Shown here in pieces: positions 43,885 to 55,377 of a DNA stretch of 64,000 nt. Origin of the DNA: Terfezia claveryi (taxonomy: Eukaryota > Ascomycota > Pezizomycetes > Pezizales > Pezizaceae); contig WHUX01000107.1 in the NCBI GenBank assembly GCA_015179025.1, positions 1-64,000 of the forward strand, given 5' to 3'. A program made the position numbers and the translations under genes. Position 1 is the stretch's first letter. The number at the start of each line of letters is the position of its first letter. The notes beneath the pieces were generated by a model, which was given only the letters and a program-made list of their open reading frames with translations, did no database searches and was not told where the DNA came from.

Positions 43885-45705
43885 GAAAACCTTTCAAATA
43901 GACATCAAACTAGCAAAAAAACCTTTGAAATAGAGTCTCGACACATCCGACAGTACTAGAAGCAACACTAAACCTGCCTTGCAAACACAACTAAATACGC
44001 GCGTTATTAACGCTCCCATTCACACGCGCACCATGCGTAGCACACACTAGGCAGCATACACAGCAAACCCTACCCAGCATATCCGGCATATTCAACAGCG
44101 CCCAGCATACTTTGCATAGATTCGTCACTCCACGCAGCATACCAAGCACACCTACCCGGAATACTCAGCATACACGATACCTATATCCCTATACACTCCT
44201 TTCCCTACGCGATACGATATCTCGGGTAGTGCAACCAGACTACGATATCTCCCAGCGCCATACCCAGCATGTTCCCTTTGCTACGCGTATTTAGTATACC
44301 CAGCATACCCGCATACCCGCATACCCAGCATACCCAGCATACCCAGTATCCAATTCCTTTCTGTACATGATGCGATATCTCCCAGTAATCTTATAGTTGA
44401 CTTGAGCTTCTGGAAAGAAAGATATCTATCTGTACATGCTCCTGTGCTTTAAATTACTGCACGCGCATTATACCGGTACCTTGACCTCACGCGCTTCTGC
44501 ACCTAGACCTGTTCTCTAGGTTTAAGGTACTGTACATCCCTAGGCTCTGGTCATGCAAAGCTGCTCCATGAGCTCCGATGGAGGCATTTTATAAATTACG
44601 TGCTTCACTTGGCTTGAAATGCTTCCGGAGCGACAGTCCCGCTTCAGGGTAATCCGGTTATGCATCTCGTATTTGTCATTTCCCGCAATTGCTCCGATAG
44701 CATCTGCTGTAGTTAATTATTATACATCTGAATGAGTCTATGGCATAGTATCAGACTGTTAGTGGGTCAGAATAAAGCCATACATGGCGTTGATCTGTAG
44801 AACATCATAGCGAGATCACATCTGCATTATGGCATAATACCATACTAACATCTTTAAGCATACAAATTGAGTTACATACAAAAGACAGAGAGAATATACA
44901 TTATTTATTAGAAAAGCAAAGTACTTACAGGGATCACCTCTTGTTTGGTCTACGAACTACATGTATATATAATTTGATTCTATGTACAGAGTATATTCTA
45001 CTATAATAGGCAATATACTAGTGCTTGATTATGTGCCTAGACAAATAAGCAGGGGTTGGCCCTCAGGGAAAATTACCCTGAAGCGTGACTGTGACTACGG
45101 AACTATATCAAGCCAAGGGAAGCAAGTAATTCATAGCATGCCTCCCTCGGGGCGCATGGAGCAGCTTTGTATGACCTGAGCTAGGGATGTACAGTATCTT
45201 AAATCTAGAGAACAGGTCTAGGTGCGGAAGCACGTGAGGTCAAGGTACCAGTATAATGCGTGTAATTTAAAGCACAGGAGCATATACAGATAGATATCTT
45301 TCTTTCCAGAAGCTCAAGTCAACTATAAGATTACTGGGAGATATCACATCATGTACAGAAATAAATCGGATGCTGGGTATGCTAGGTATGCGGGTATGCT
45401 GGGTATGCGAGTATGCGGGTATGCTAAAATATACATAGCAAAGGGAGTATAGCACTGGGATATTGTATCACGTTATAGATATATCGTGTATGCTGAGTGT
45501 GACGCGTGTATGCAAAGTATGCTGGGTGCTGTTGAGTATGCCGGATATGCTGGGTAGGTTTAGTCTGGTTGGGTAGGTTTGCTGTGTATGCTGCCTAGTG
45601 TGGCTAATAACACGCGTAGTTAGTTGTGTTGGCAAGACAGGTTTAGTGTTGCTTTTAGTGCTGTCGGATGTGACGAGACCGCATATGTCTATTTCAAAGG
45701 TTTTC
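43885..45705. mobile_element. Foldback-type element with about 0.6-0.8-kb inverted arms
   Basis: The left arm 43885-44657 and right arm 45079-45705 are inverted copies, outermost sequence GAAAACCTTTSAAATAGAC, innermost CGCTTCAGGGTAA. The spacer is about 420 bp. Each arm carries a block of 10-bp GCATACCCAG-type repeats (left about 44110-44350, right about 45370-45560). No ORF of note lies inside. A clear target duplication was not found. Long arms with internal tandem repeats are the signature of foldback elements. Confidence 0.8.
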
Positions 45706-45771
45706 TATTTTTGACAAGCATACTAAGATATCGCGGGCTTGGCAGAATCCTTGGCAATCCCTTGAGAAACC

Positions 45772-45779
45772 TATATAAG
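45772..45779 (+). promoter_or_regulatory. TATA box of the U2 snRNA gene
   Basis: CTATATAAGG lies about 35-40 bp before the predicted U2 5' end, with a pyrimidine-rich stretch between. Confidence 0.65.
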
Positions 45780-45811
45780 GCCTTCCTTCCCCTCACCCCT
45801 CTTCTCTCGTT

Positions 45812-45997
45812 ACTCTCTTTGCCTTTTGGCTTAGATCAAGTGTAGTATCTGTTCTTTTCAGTTTAATCTCTGAAATGTCTCCATGCGAGACGTTTGTTGA
45901 TTAATCTTATTTTTGTCAGTCGGATTGGGCTCCCTGGGCTTTGCCTACAGTCCGATCCACAGTGGCCTTGGTATTACACTGCCTCCAAGTGCCGCGA
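45812..45997 (+). ncRNA. U2 spliceosomal snRNA
   Basis: The sequence CTCTTTGCCTTTTGGCTTAG followed by ATCAAGTGTAGTATCTGTTC is the conserved 5' part of U2, including GTAGTA, which pairs with the intron branch site. Stem IIa (TTTCAG...CTGAAA), stem IIb (GTCTC...GAGAC), an Sm-type site TTATTTTTG, stem III (TCGGATTGG...CAGTCCGA) and stem IV (GCCTTGGTATTACACTGCCT then CCAAGTGCC) can all be drawn. About 186 nt is the usual size. All stems are intact, so it is probably a functional gene. It acts in the nucleus in branch-site recognition. Confidence 0.95.
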
Positions 45998-46424
45998 TTT
46001 TTTCATTGAGAGCTGGCCGCTGTGCTGGCTCTTGAGGAAAAAAGTTTGGGGTTTTAGAGATTTTTGAAGCGGACGTTTAGAGGACTCAACAAGTGAGGGC
46101 CTCAAGCTAGTCTAGAGCTCTCGACTTCGATTATTCAATAGTAAAGTACTTTCGTTGAGTGTCTTTCAATTGTTTCTGCAGACCTCAAAGGGAGTCCCGT
46201 AAACACTTGTTTTACCTCAGTTTCTTTTGCCTATCGGATGTACCTGAAACGTTCAACTTGCTGTAAACCTTGAATGAAGCCAATATTCAAAAAAGTATAT
46301 GGGGCGGAGGGGGGGCAAGTACTTGTCTCAGAAACACATGCTTGGACTGCACAATGTGACAATATGTAGGTACTGTACAAACATAAGTAGTTGAGGTCAA
46401 CCGATTTTGCTAGGTAATCCAACT
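45998..46424. other. Intergenic, nothing recognised
   Basis: This is the region downstream of U2. A G-run (GGAGGGGGGGCAAG) lies at about 46305. Confidence 0.5.
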
Positions 46425-46545
46425 TATAGACGCTGGACCTGGCAGATTAACTTGCCTTGTCCTGAATCCACCCGGGTTTCCGGGTGGCTCCTCATGAGCC
46501 AGACTACTCCTCATGGTCCTCTTACTGGGATCGAATAGGAATAAT
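46425..46545 (+). mobile_element. SINE copy, diverged
   Basis: TATAGACGCTGGACCTGGCA starts the copy, then ACCCGGGTTTCCGGGTGGCT and ACTGGGATCGAATAGGA. It has a small internal duplication and no A-tail left. Confidence 0.8.
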
Positions 46546-46815
46546 TAGTCCAATTCTCACGTGATCGAATATAAACTACTTAGTTCTTAAGCGGAACATA
46601 ATCGCGTGAGTGACTCTGCAACTGCATTTTCAAAATCAGAAGTATTGATTTTATTTGATAAATGCAAGGTCACTTCGTTGGCTAAAATTGATCAATGACC
46701 CGCCACCTTAAGAGAAACAAACAACCCCATATGCATTTTTTCCCCGAGCACTTTCCTCTTAACGGGAACCGTGAGAGACTTCATGTCTGAGATACAGTAT
46801 TAGACTCATCAACTC

Positions 46816-49495
46816 TTAAGCCTCCTCCAAGCTGGCCTTCACTTTGTCTGACTTTGACAAAAGCAGGCCGTCTACCTCCACCCAGAATTCAAGTTCGGCG
46901 GATTCGGTTGCTCGCATGGCAGCAGTAAATGTGAGACTTTGATGTGACCTTGTGGGATGGAAGCCCCTACGCACAATTTGAAACTTTTCTTTTGGAACCT
47001 TCGAGTAGTCCACAGAAAAATTGTGGAAAAGTTCAATGCCTATGCCCAAAAGAATTTCATAAGCCAACCTTACATTATCACGGAACCTTCGTAAATATCT
47101 CAGAGTTTGCCAAATACGTACTGAGGTGTTCTTCATCCTCAGGGGCTCTATCAGCAGAGCTTTTGAAAACCTCTTTTGTGACTACGAGCTCTTTCTTTGA
47201 CGCACCCACTGGAAACATCCTCTGGAGATTTCTCACTTTATGGGGCTTATCATCACGCAATTCTTGGCCCTAGAAGAGGCGTAATTAGTACTGTTAGTTC
47301 TCCTTTGTCAGCATTGGGGGGGGAGGGTGGATGGGGTTACCTTGGTGATGAACCACTGCATTCTGGCAGGACACATCATGGTTCCATGCATCATGGAGAA
47401 GAACACTTTGTGTTTGCATTGTGCATGAAGTTCGGCGGAGTATTCTTCCATTGCCGAAATGCCGTAGCTTTCACGAACTCGCCGGCTTTGAACTATACCG
47501 CTGCGAATATCTCCTTCCCCATCCAATGCCGACTGGGAGAGGGATTCATGGACAGAGAGACCATGCTGCACCGCACCTTGTACAATTGCTTGCCATCTGT
47601 ATGTCAAGACACAAAATGGGGTTAGTTTAATTCCTGAGCATCTTAATGTGGAAATCCTGCATAAAGCATCGCTGTGAAAAACCTACGCTTCAGGGGCTTG
47701 GAGAACAGCTAGTTGTTGTTGATACCCGCCCTTGACGTTGTTTTCAAGGTGTTGGTGGAGATATTCTGAGGATCCAAAGCCACCGACAAGGATAATACCC
47801 TATGTGACAATACATTTGTTAGCTACCCTCATTGCAGGTAGGTCTTATGCGGATTTTATCCCACAGTAACAGGGCGTTGGATGTTGGATTCCGCTTCAGC
47901 CACTTGCTCTTGAACCATCGCAGTGATCTTTTCAAAGATTGGGTCAAAGATTGACTGAACGTCTTCCCGCGTCAACATTAAGCTTTCCGTGATGACACCA
48001 GCATCATGATTATCAGGTACTCCTGGGACTGGGCATGGGAATTCATCCAAACCATCCTCATCATCGTAATCGTCGTCGTCCTCGTTTCTGGAGATTGAGA
48101 AGGTCTTTTTGAGGCAGGTGTCAAAGTACGACGTCATCTCTTCCTTCCCTTGCTGTGTCATTTTGTTGAATTGCCTATAGTTGAATGGTTTAGTGACCGG
48201 TCCGCTGATCACTCATTAAGGGAAATGAAAATAGTTACGTACACTTCTCCAATACGCTCTTTGACAAGTTTCTCAAAACTATCATTGAGATAAACTGAAC
48301 CATAGAGGCCACCCACACCGACAGCAGCTTCTTTCACTTTCAAGGTGGGGGCCACGGAGGTTATTTCATACGAAATCATATCCTAGTTGAATCCTCGGTC
48401 AGTCTTATTCTTGATCTTGTAAGGGCATATTATTATGAATATGCCGATAATGAATAGTTTTATATACTTACCACCGTACCACCACCACAGTCGGCAATGA
48501 CATACACATCATTAACCTAAAGAAAATGGTCAATATACGAAGTTTAAATCAGGCATGGTGCTTTTTGCATACCTTCAAGGAGTGTTGGGTACCTTGGTAT
48601 TGAGTGAAGCAATGTGCGGCAGCAGCTTCAGGCTCGGATACCAACCTAATTGGGCCTAATTCACCAATCCCCGCTGCCTTTGCGCCTTTAAGGGTCAACT
48701 CTTTAGCTTTTGTAGACCACATCTGGTCTCATGTTAATCATGTATACATCCTATAAGGTGGAAGCAAGCTGAATACATAAAGATTTTTTGACACTTACAG
48801 CTGGCACCGTCAAATAATAATACACGGGGACTTCCTTTCCCAAGGTCTTAATAAATGAAGGCAAGAATTGTTTCCCCAAGGTTACCATTAGATGGTTGTG
48901 GAGAGCCTTCAGATAGTCCCTAGTGAGGTCACAGGGGGTTTTCCCATCTGGCATGGCGTCAATTGTTTGCTTGAGTCTCCGAAATTTTTCCCGGGAGATA
49001 TTGTCCTCGTGGTCCTGGGAATATAAACTGCGGTTGCCGTCGTCAGTGTTGTGAAGGAGTAATTTGAACCAACGAAGTGAGTTGGTAACATCCTTTTTGA
49101 CGTCGAAGCCCCACTTGTATTTTACTCCATCGTTTTTGTAGGCAAGCTCCGTTTTGACTTTGTCCATTTGCAAAACCTGTATTATACTTAGCCTCTCGCC
49201 CTGTGGATCAAAATCTTGGAATTTTATTCTGGAAGGAGTCTGGAAAGGGGCTCTGTAAATACCTCACCAGGCCATTTTCGTATGGTTCTGACTTTTTTAT
49301 CACCCGTGAAGGCCTGGACAGAGAGCAGAGTCAGCAAGCTTGTTGACGTTTATTTCATGATCGGTATCAGATAGATCAATCACGAATCAGAGGACTCACC
49401 CAGGCAACACCTGAATAAGTTGTCCCGAAATCTATGCCAACGATGAGTGCCTCTTTCTTCTTCACACCAGGATCTTGCGCAGCAGGAGGTGTCAT
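46816..49495 (-). CDS. HSPA12-like Hsp70/actin-fold ATPase, 11 exons
   Basis: The exon model on the minus strand is 49495-49400, 49313-49263, 49176-48799, 48722-48573, 48516-48472, 48382-48243, 48174-47865, 47799-47687, 47596-47341, 47269-47122, 47039-46816. All introns are GT...AG, about 50-90 nt, and the sum is 1911 nt (636 residues). Nucleotide-binding motifs: phosphate 1 VGIDFGTTYSGVAW, connect region LVSEPEAAAAH, phosphate 2 VIADCGGGTVD, adenosine GIILVGGFGSSEYL. The C-terminal part lacks the classical Hsp70 substrate-binding domain and lid, as in the HSPA12 branch. An acidic insert (NEDDDDYDDEDGLDEF) lies in the middle. It is probably cytosolic; clients and role are unknown. No damage was seen. 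Confidence 0.88.
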
Positions 49496-50464
49496 GGTTG
49501 GGTTGTTTGATTAAATGGGTAGAATTTCAGAGTGTGCTCTGAAGGATTATGGGGGGACGGATGAGGCTTCAGGGCGCCGGGTTGGGGCTCAAGTCTTGTA
49601 ATATATAGAAAGCAAGCTGCGCACTATGTAAGTGGATACAAATGACTGGCTATGTAGATATCTAATGTAATCTAGAGGGCAAACCAGAACTGGTTGGTGC
49701 TAGTCACATGTCCAAACTTTTACGCACGATGCAAGTGAGCCATTTGAATTCGAAGAAGTACCTTGGGTGAGTTGCAAACAAGCATGTATGTACCCCAGGC
49801 TCAAGAATCTGAGTATTGTATGCGTGTTGAGTGTGTCCCAGTACGTTAACAACTATACATCTACAATTAGCATACTATATGTATATGTATATACGTGTTT
49901 GCTCCCAACGGTGTTTCTGCTGGTTGCATTTTGTAGGCTAATATATTTAACTTCCATGTAGCAAACAAGGGCTCTAAAGGCTAAGTACCTAGGAAACTAA
50001 TGTGGATGCAAGATGCCTAACTACCTACCCGTATCTTTGCTGTCATATACGATTAGGTAGGTTTACTGCCTCCAAATAATAGTTCATACATATGCTACTC
50101 CATTGTACATGTAGAAACACATATCAACCAGGGCAAACCACTAGCAGCCCAGACTTTCTGAAGCTAGCGGCTATAGGCATAGTCATCGTACCTCCTATGG
50201 CACTGAAGTTTTTGCCATGTCAACAAACTGAATTAAGTAAGTCTCGCTGCAGTAATACCTATTGCTAACGACTACAAGACTACTGTAAACGGCCCCACGC
50301 AAATCAGTCGATACACCTTACATAGTGTAGCAATACAATTGAATTCAACATAATTTCATCCCCGGCACATTTTTAATTTTTTTTAATTTTTTTTTATTAA
50401 CACTATGTGCATGCGGGGGCAGTTTAATCAACACTTTGTAGTAGATGGGCCTATTGTTTCTAGC
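49496..50464. other. Intergenic, nothing recognised
   Basis: This is the 5' flank of the HSPA12-like gene. No gene or RNA was recognised. Confidence 0.5.
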
Positions 50465-50690
50465 TTTTTTTTTAATTTATTTTTTTAAAACTAGTTACTA
50501 CCTATGCGGCCCCGATAGGGGGGCCATGAGGAGCCACCGGGAAACCCGGGTGGATTCAGGGCTAAGGCAAGTTAATCTGCCAGACCCGCGCGAATTAAAT
50601 ACACAAAACGATAGGAGACTCATGAATGGGATACTCCCATGCTGTCATTAACCAGCAGTGCCGGATGAGCCCGAGGAGTCCCCGACGAAA
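50465..50690 (-). mobile_element. LINE 3' end, 5'-truncated
   Basis: A T-rich run (A-tail on minus) at 50465-50489 is followed by the shared core (GCGGCCCCGATAGGG, GGAGCCACCGGGAAACCCGG). It continues as CGCGCGAATTAAATAC and CATGCTGTCATTAACC, collinear with the 3' UTR of the LINE at 51649-52440. The right boundary is approximate. Confidence 0.7.
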
Positions 50691-50767
50691 ACCCTATCGC
50701 AGGTGGAAAGGGTTGGCTTTGAGATTGAGCCAATGGGATGATCTTGAGGGGGTTTGTGTTCGTGTCT

Positions 50768-51127
50768 CTAAGCTGGCAAGCTGCATATGGAAAGATATCC
50801 ACAGTCACAACCCTTACGTGAAGTATGTTTGGTATTACAAGAGCTTTTCGGGTATTTCATACAGTTTCGATTCGGATCCGTACAGTTTAATTGTTGTTTG
50901 ACGAATCCGGTGCTAAATCTAGTGTCACAGGGGGACAAGGACTCCCAAAGAAGTTTCCAGGCCTCGCCATAGCCTAGGGCGAATGCGAGTACAAACACTT
51001 GAAAAAGGAAATGCATATGTACCGCTATGTATTTGAGAGTTTTCTTCACATAAAACGGCTCTGACTCTGTTGGCAATGGGAGTTCTGTATCAAAGTTCCA
51101 GCATTCAGAGGATTGCTGGTCAGCCAC
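50768..51127 (-). CDS. Doubtful 119-codon ORF
   Basis: It has several cysteines (CDTRF, NCTDPNRNC, CNTKH, CDCGY) and one hydrophobic stretch (FLFQVFVLAFALGYG). There is no family match and no support from neighbours. It may be chance or an old repeat. I list it only as the largest unexplained frame here. Confidence 0.12.
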   Translation of the reverse strand: MADQQSSECWNFDTELPLPTESEPFYVKKTLKYIAVHMHFLFQVFVLAFALGYGEAWKLLWESLSPCDTRFSTGFVKQQLNCTDPNRNCMKYPKSSCNTKHTSRKGCDCGYLSICSLPA

Positions 51128-51394
51128 ACAGAATATACATACCTAGCTGACATGAAATTTTTATGTTTGCCATAAACGGCACAATGCTTATGCTTGCCGT
51201 AGCCAGCCAGCCTCGCCTGTCATGGCAGCAATCACCCCAAACAACAATTTTCGGGGTGTTTATACTACTTAGCGGTACCTATTTCAATCTACTACATCGC
51301 TGCATGTACAGTAGCCCGTTTAAAACTTTCCACGTTGATGCGTGCACAATGCAGGGGTTCATGAGTCTCCTTTGTTTTTGTGTACTTATCCACG

Positions 51395-51507
51395 TCGACT
51401 TGGCAGATTAACTTGCCTCGTCCTGAATCCACTCGGGTTTCCGAGTGGCTCTTCATGGTCCCCTTACTGGGACCGAATAAGAGTAACAAGTATTTAAAAA
51501 CAAAAAA
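51395..51507 (+). mobile_element. SINE copy
   Basis: It starts at CGACTTGGCAGATTAACTTG, then ACTCGGGTTTCCGAGTGGCT, TTACTGGGACCGAATAAGAG and the A-rich tail (TTTAAAAACAAAAAAG). Confidence 0.8.
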
Positions 51508-51648
51508 GTGCACAGTGGGGTAGTAGCCTGGTTGGCCGGTCGAATTCAGGCCTAATTGGGCATTCTTAAGAATAACAACATTCTTGTATACTATCAATGG
51601 TATGGCAAACCTCTATAATAGCATACTCTATATATGCATACCTAGGTA

Positions 51649-52440
51649 CCATTTTTTTTTTTTTTTTAAAAAATACTTGGTACTCCTATGCGGCCCCGTT
51701 AGGGGAGCCATGAGGAGCCACCCGGAACCCCGGGTGGATTCTCTGCCAGATCTGCAGACCCGGGCGCGCTAAATACAAACAAATGATGCGAAGGGAGACC
51801 CCATACTGTCATTAACGGGCGAGCCGATGACCCGAGAGCCTGACTAGGCCTCCCCTCCTGGTGAACTCGTGAATGCTAACAAAACGGGAGGAACCCGTGA
51901 AATCGATGGACTAAACAAAAGAGACTCGTAAAAATAACATGACTATGTGAACTCATATTAGATACGCTCATGCAGTGAAGGTGCTAGCTAAGTGAGCTCA
52001 TGGTATAGCAACTTGAAAAAGGCCTCCGTAGCCTCGAAGGTCTCCTCCTCTTCCTTCCTCCAATCCGGTTTATCCAACTCTTCCCAACTGCGTTTCTCCC
52101 CTATTAGGGGCCTTCTGAAATGATTGAACCGTGGACAGTCGAAGGTGAGGTGGTCTCCGGTCTCCATAGGGTGTCCGCATATGCAACCCGCTGACTCTGC
52201 CTTGCCGATGTAGTGGAGCCGGCTTTCCTGGGGGCCCTTGTTACGTTCGTAGCCATGTATATGCCGATAGGGCGTGGCGGTCCCACTCAACTCTCCTGAC
52301 TCCGTATGTACCCCGCCTTACATCTGGCTGCCTTGCGTATTGCTTTGGAGGCAGCCCGAAGCCCCCCTTCTGTTGCGGTCCGGTTAGTGCCTGATATGGC
52401 TCCCAGATGGGAATGGAAGCTAGAGGCTGTTACCATAGAG
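51649..52440 (-). mobile_element. LINE 3' part with C-terminal ORF2 piece
   Basis: The tail is the T-run 51651-51666 (plus). Next come the shared 3' core, a 3' UTR and the C-terminal protein piece at 51988-52290 with a CCHC-like zinc motif (CICGHPMETGDHLTFDCPRF). Upstream the frame shifts, with coding similarity to about 52430. It is 5'-truncated. Confidence 0.8.
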
Positions 52441-52629
52441 GCAGCTTGGGACTATGGCGAAAATAGCATAACTCTACAATAGCATGCATAGCATTTTACC
52501 GGTCCCAATCCTGCCAAGTGCTAACAATTTACCCTGCATACCTACAATAGTGGCATGGGAGCGGACCCACTTATGAAAATTTGCAGAGTGCGGATATTTA
52601 TTGCTTCAATCTCTACATATACAATGGAT

Positions 52630-52978
52630 ACAAGAAGATGACTCTGAAGCCTCATGTTTTGTTCCCGCAAGCAAGCCCCAAGAAGTTCTAGCAACAGTCA
52701 AGTTCTATATTCAATAACAATGGGATCCGGGAATGCTCAGTTTTGCATTTGAGGTTGTAGATGAGACTGCCATAGCGGTACTGCAAGAATATCTCTACAA
52801 TCTTGAGCGCCGCTTGGCTGCTCTGCAGCTTCGGAAACCACAACGGCAAACTCCAATCACATCTTATTTTCAAGCTAGGGAAGGTAGTCGAGGTAGTGGA
52901 GGTAGCGGGGCAGCAGGGGCAGCCGGGGCAGCAGGGGGAGCGGGGACAACGGGGCCAGCAGGGGCAGTGCAGGGCTGA
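52630..52978 (+). pseudogene. C-terminal piece of a pogo-like transposase with a PIP-box
   Basis: The frame has one TAA at about 52713 (Gln possible), then LSFAFEVVDETAIAVLQEYL, LERRLAALQL and QTPITSYF. The last matches the PCNA-interacting peptide Q-x-x-[ILM]-x-x-[FY]-[FY], known from the C-terminus of Drosophila pogo transposase. It ends in a Gly/Ala repeat coded by a GGGGCAGCA-type minisatellite (about 52880-52970). Confidence 0.55.
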
Positions 52979-53790
52979 TGTGTAGCTAGCCTTTCATAAA
53001 TTGGACATTATATTACCATGCTCACGTGATACCACACAAAACCTCTATAAATGCATAACTTCTCTAATAGCATAATAGCCCGCGGTCCCGACGTTATGGT
53101 TTGCCTGTAACTCATGAAGCTCAACAGAGCTCCACCGTGAAATTTCCGAAAGGGATGTCTGGTATTTCCCGTTCACACCACTATGTCGTGGAAGCCTGTA
53201 GGTAGGCTTTGCGAGTATGTGAGCACAAGCCAATTATAAAGTCACACACTGTGTACGGGCACCGGGCAATAACGTCAACAGACTGGCAATCATATGTAGC
53301 ACAATATATAGTTATATGCATGCGCATAGCCATACATACCAAATTACAGACCATGACTAGGCCCCGGTAGAATGCATGTCTACTAGGTATTGAATTCAAG
53401 TAGCGTGAGCCTTCCATGCTCACATGATCCTATATAAGTAGATGTCACGGCCCGCGCCCGGCTATGGTAGGATCCTCTAGTCTGGGACCGACATTACCAA
53501 TTGCAGCCTAGGCTATATGTAACTAGGGAATCACGAGTATCGATTTTAGTGTGTCAACGTTCCTTCTGCAAACCTCAGCTACAATGCACAAAAGCTACAG
53601 CTTGTGTGAAACGATCTCTCGATATTTGCTGAACTATCACTGGATATGTAAGTATTTATAGCTTTATTCTAGCTCCCTTTCAAATACTCAAGCTAGATTT
53701 AACTACAAAATAAGCCTGAACCAAGACCTACCTAGTATATTACATCTGCCACTAACTAGTTCCTGGTATACAGTAATAGAAACTGGTACC
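52979..53790. other. Intergenic, nothing recognised
   Basis: There are AACCTCTATAAATGCATAAC-type words near 53040 that resemble pogo ends, also seen at about 51603 and 52455, but I could not pair them. No gene was found. Confidence 0.45.
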
Positions 53791-55377
53791 ATGGCTCACC
53801 ATTTGTCGGCTGCCGTGCTCGCCGTTTCCAATTTTCTCTCTGCCTACAAAACACCCAAAGAACGTGAGCACACCCAAGTGATCTCACGGACAACCGGCGA
53901 ACCGGAAGATCCCTTGCCTGAGTGCACAGTGGCTAAATCTACCACTAAAAATTCTTCAGTGATGACAGAGATTGGGTGGACTAAGGGAGGGTCAATACCG
54001 CGAGTTCTCGACACTCCTTCGGGAAACAGTCTGCATCTCAGTTCATATCAGAATGGTACCATGGGGGTCAGTTACAACAGTGGGAGGCCCGAGCTTTTTC
54101 AAAGGGCCCATATGCCAGGAATCTCTACCCAGCCTACCCAAGATGGTTCGAGTCAGCGTGGATGCGGTCCTGTAGGTGATCACATGGATTAAACATATAC
54201 TATCGACGGAGTCACTCACTGAAAAATCATACACAGGCTGAATCTCCAATAACCGGAATTCGACACCATGGACTATCATCTATTACTAAATTTCGCATAC
54301 AACATCAGCACATCTTCAAATTCGAGAAGCAGCTCCGGCAAGCAGACCGCAAGCTAAAGTCTGCGCAATTCGAGATATCACGGCTCCAAGCTCGCCTTGA
54401 GAGCTTTACAGAGCCACCAGTACCCGCAATACATGTTATTGCTGACCTAGAGGCCCAGAATGAGAGTATGCATGATGATAGCTACTATTCTATGAAATTT
54501 TTAGAGCTTAGGATCAAGATACGCGAGTGGGTGGTGCAAAGTTTCTTCACGCGCGGTTCTAATCCTGTGGACAACTTGTTCAAGCTTGATGAGCGAGTGC
54601 TCCACTTCATGGGAGTGGCCAAGTTGCAGCCTGATCTGAATTTGCTAGAAAGTTCAGTACTCATCTGCGGCTCTGTTAGGGGGCCATATTTACCAGACTC
54701 GAAGACGCTACGGTACTTGATTCAAGCTTACGTTGCCACAATTTTACATAAACATGTGCTTGGTCCCTTTCTTCCCGGAATGCCGGAGTCTATGATTGAA
54801 ACTCTGATGGGAGAATGGATGAATGAGTGCCCTTGTATGAGTACCTATCCCAGACATTAGCACTGACAAAAGATCGGACGGGCGGTGTCAACACTTTCAC
54901 TGACACGCGTATGGAGTTAATGTAGTACGCAACCGTGTTGAGTGGAAACACATAACTGTGGGATTGATCACAAAAAACACATCCTACGATGAGAAAGTTA
55001 CACAAATTATCCAACGCGTTACACTGGATATTGTTCGTTGCCTAGCGCCCCTGGGCAAATGTGGATTTAACATTGAAGGCCGAGCTCGTGCCCTGGGCAA
55101 GATATTCAGCGTCGCAGCTTCAATCATTCTTGAACTTCGACAGGAACCTAATGACTTCCAAGTCCCCTATCTCGGGAGGGGGACCTGCTGCACTGGAATG
55201 CCTGTTTCGGATGCAGAGGGTAAGATATCAGATGAGGATTTACAATGCAAAAGGGCTGGCAATGAATTCATCTTGCAACTGGTCATCTTTCCCCCTCTAG
55301 TGAGGACAGCCTCTCAGGATCTTGAGAGAGCGGTGCTTGCAAATGCACATGTTCTGGCTGAAGAGGCGCTATTGTAG
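53791..55377 (+). pseudogene. Coiled-coil hypothetical protein gene, two apparent frameshifts
   Basis: Exon 1 runs 53791-54171 and intron 1 is 54172-54236 (GTAGGT...ACACAG). Exon 2, from 54237, encodes a coiled coil (EKQLRQADRKLKSAQFEI, SRLQARLESF) and a globular part (DDSYYSMKFLELRIKIREW, SKTLRYLIQAYVATILHK). Near 54825-54840 the frame must shift to reach PLYEYLSQTLALTKDRTGG, and near 54918 it must shift again to reach VRNRVEWKHITVGL and the last frame to 55377. The parts look like one fungal protein of roughly 500 residues. I do not know its function. The shifts could be real mutations, sequence errors or unrecognised short introns. Confidence 0.55.

Noticed and set aside
46944..47625. Plus-strand ORFs across the HSPA12-like gene
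   Set aside because: Antisense to exons 9-11, which join in frame through good splice sites.
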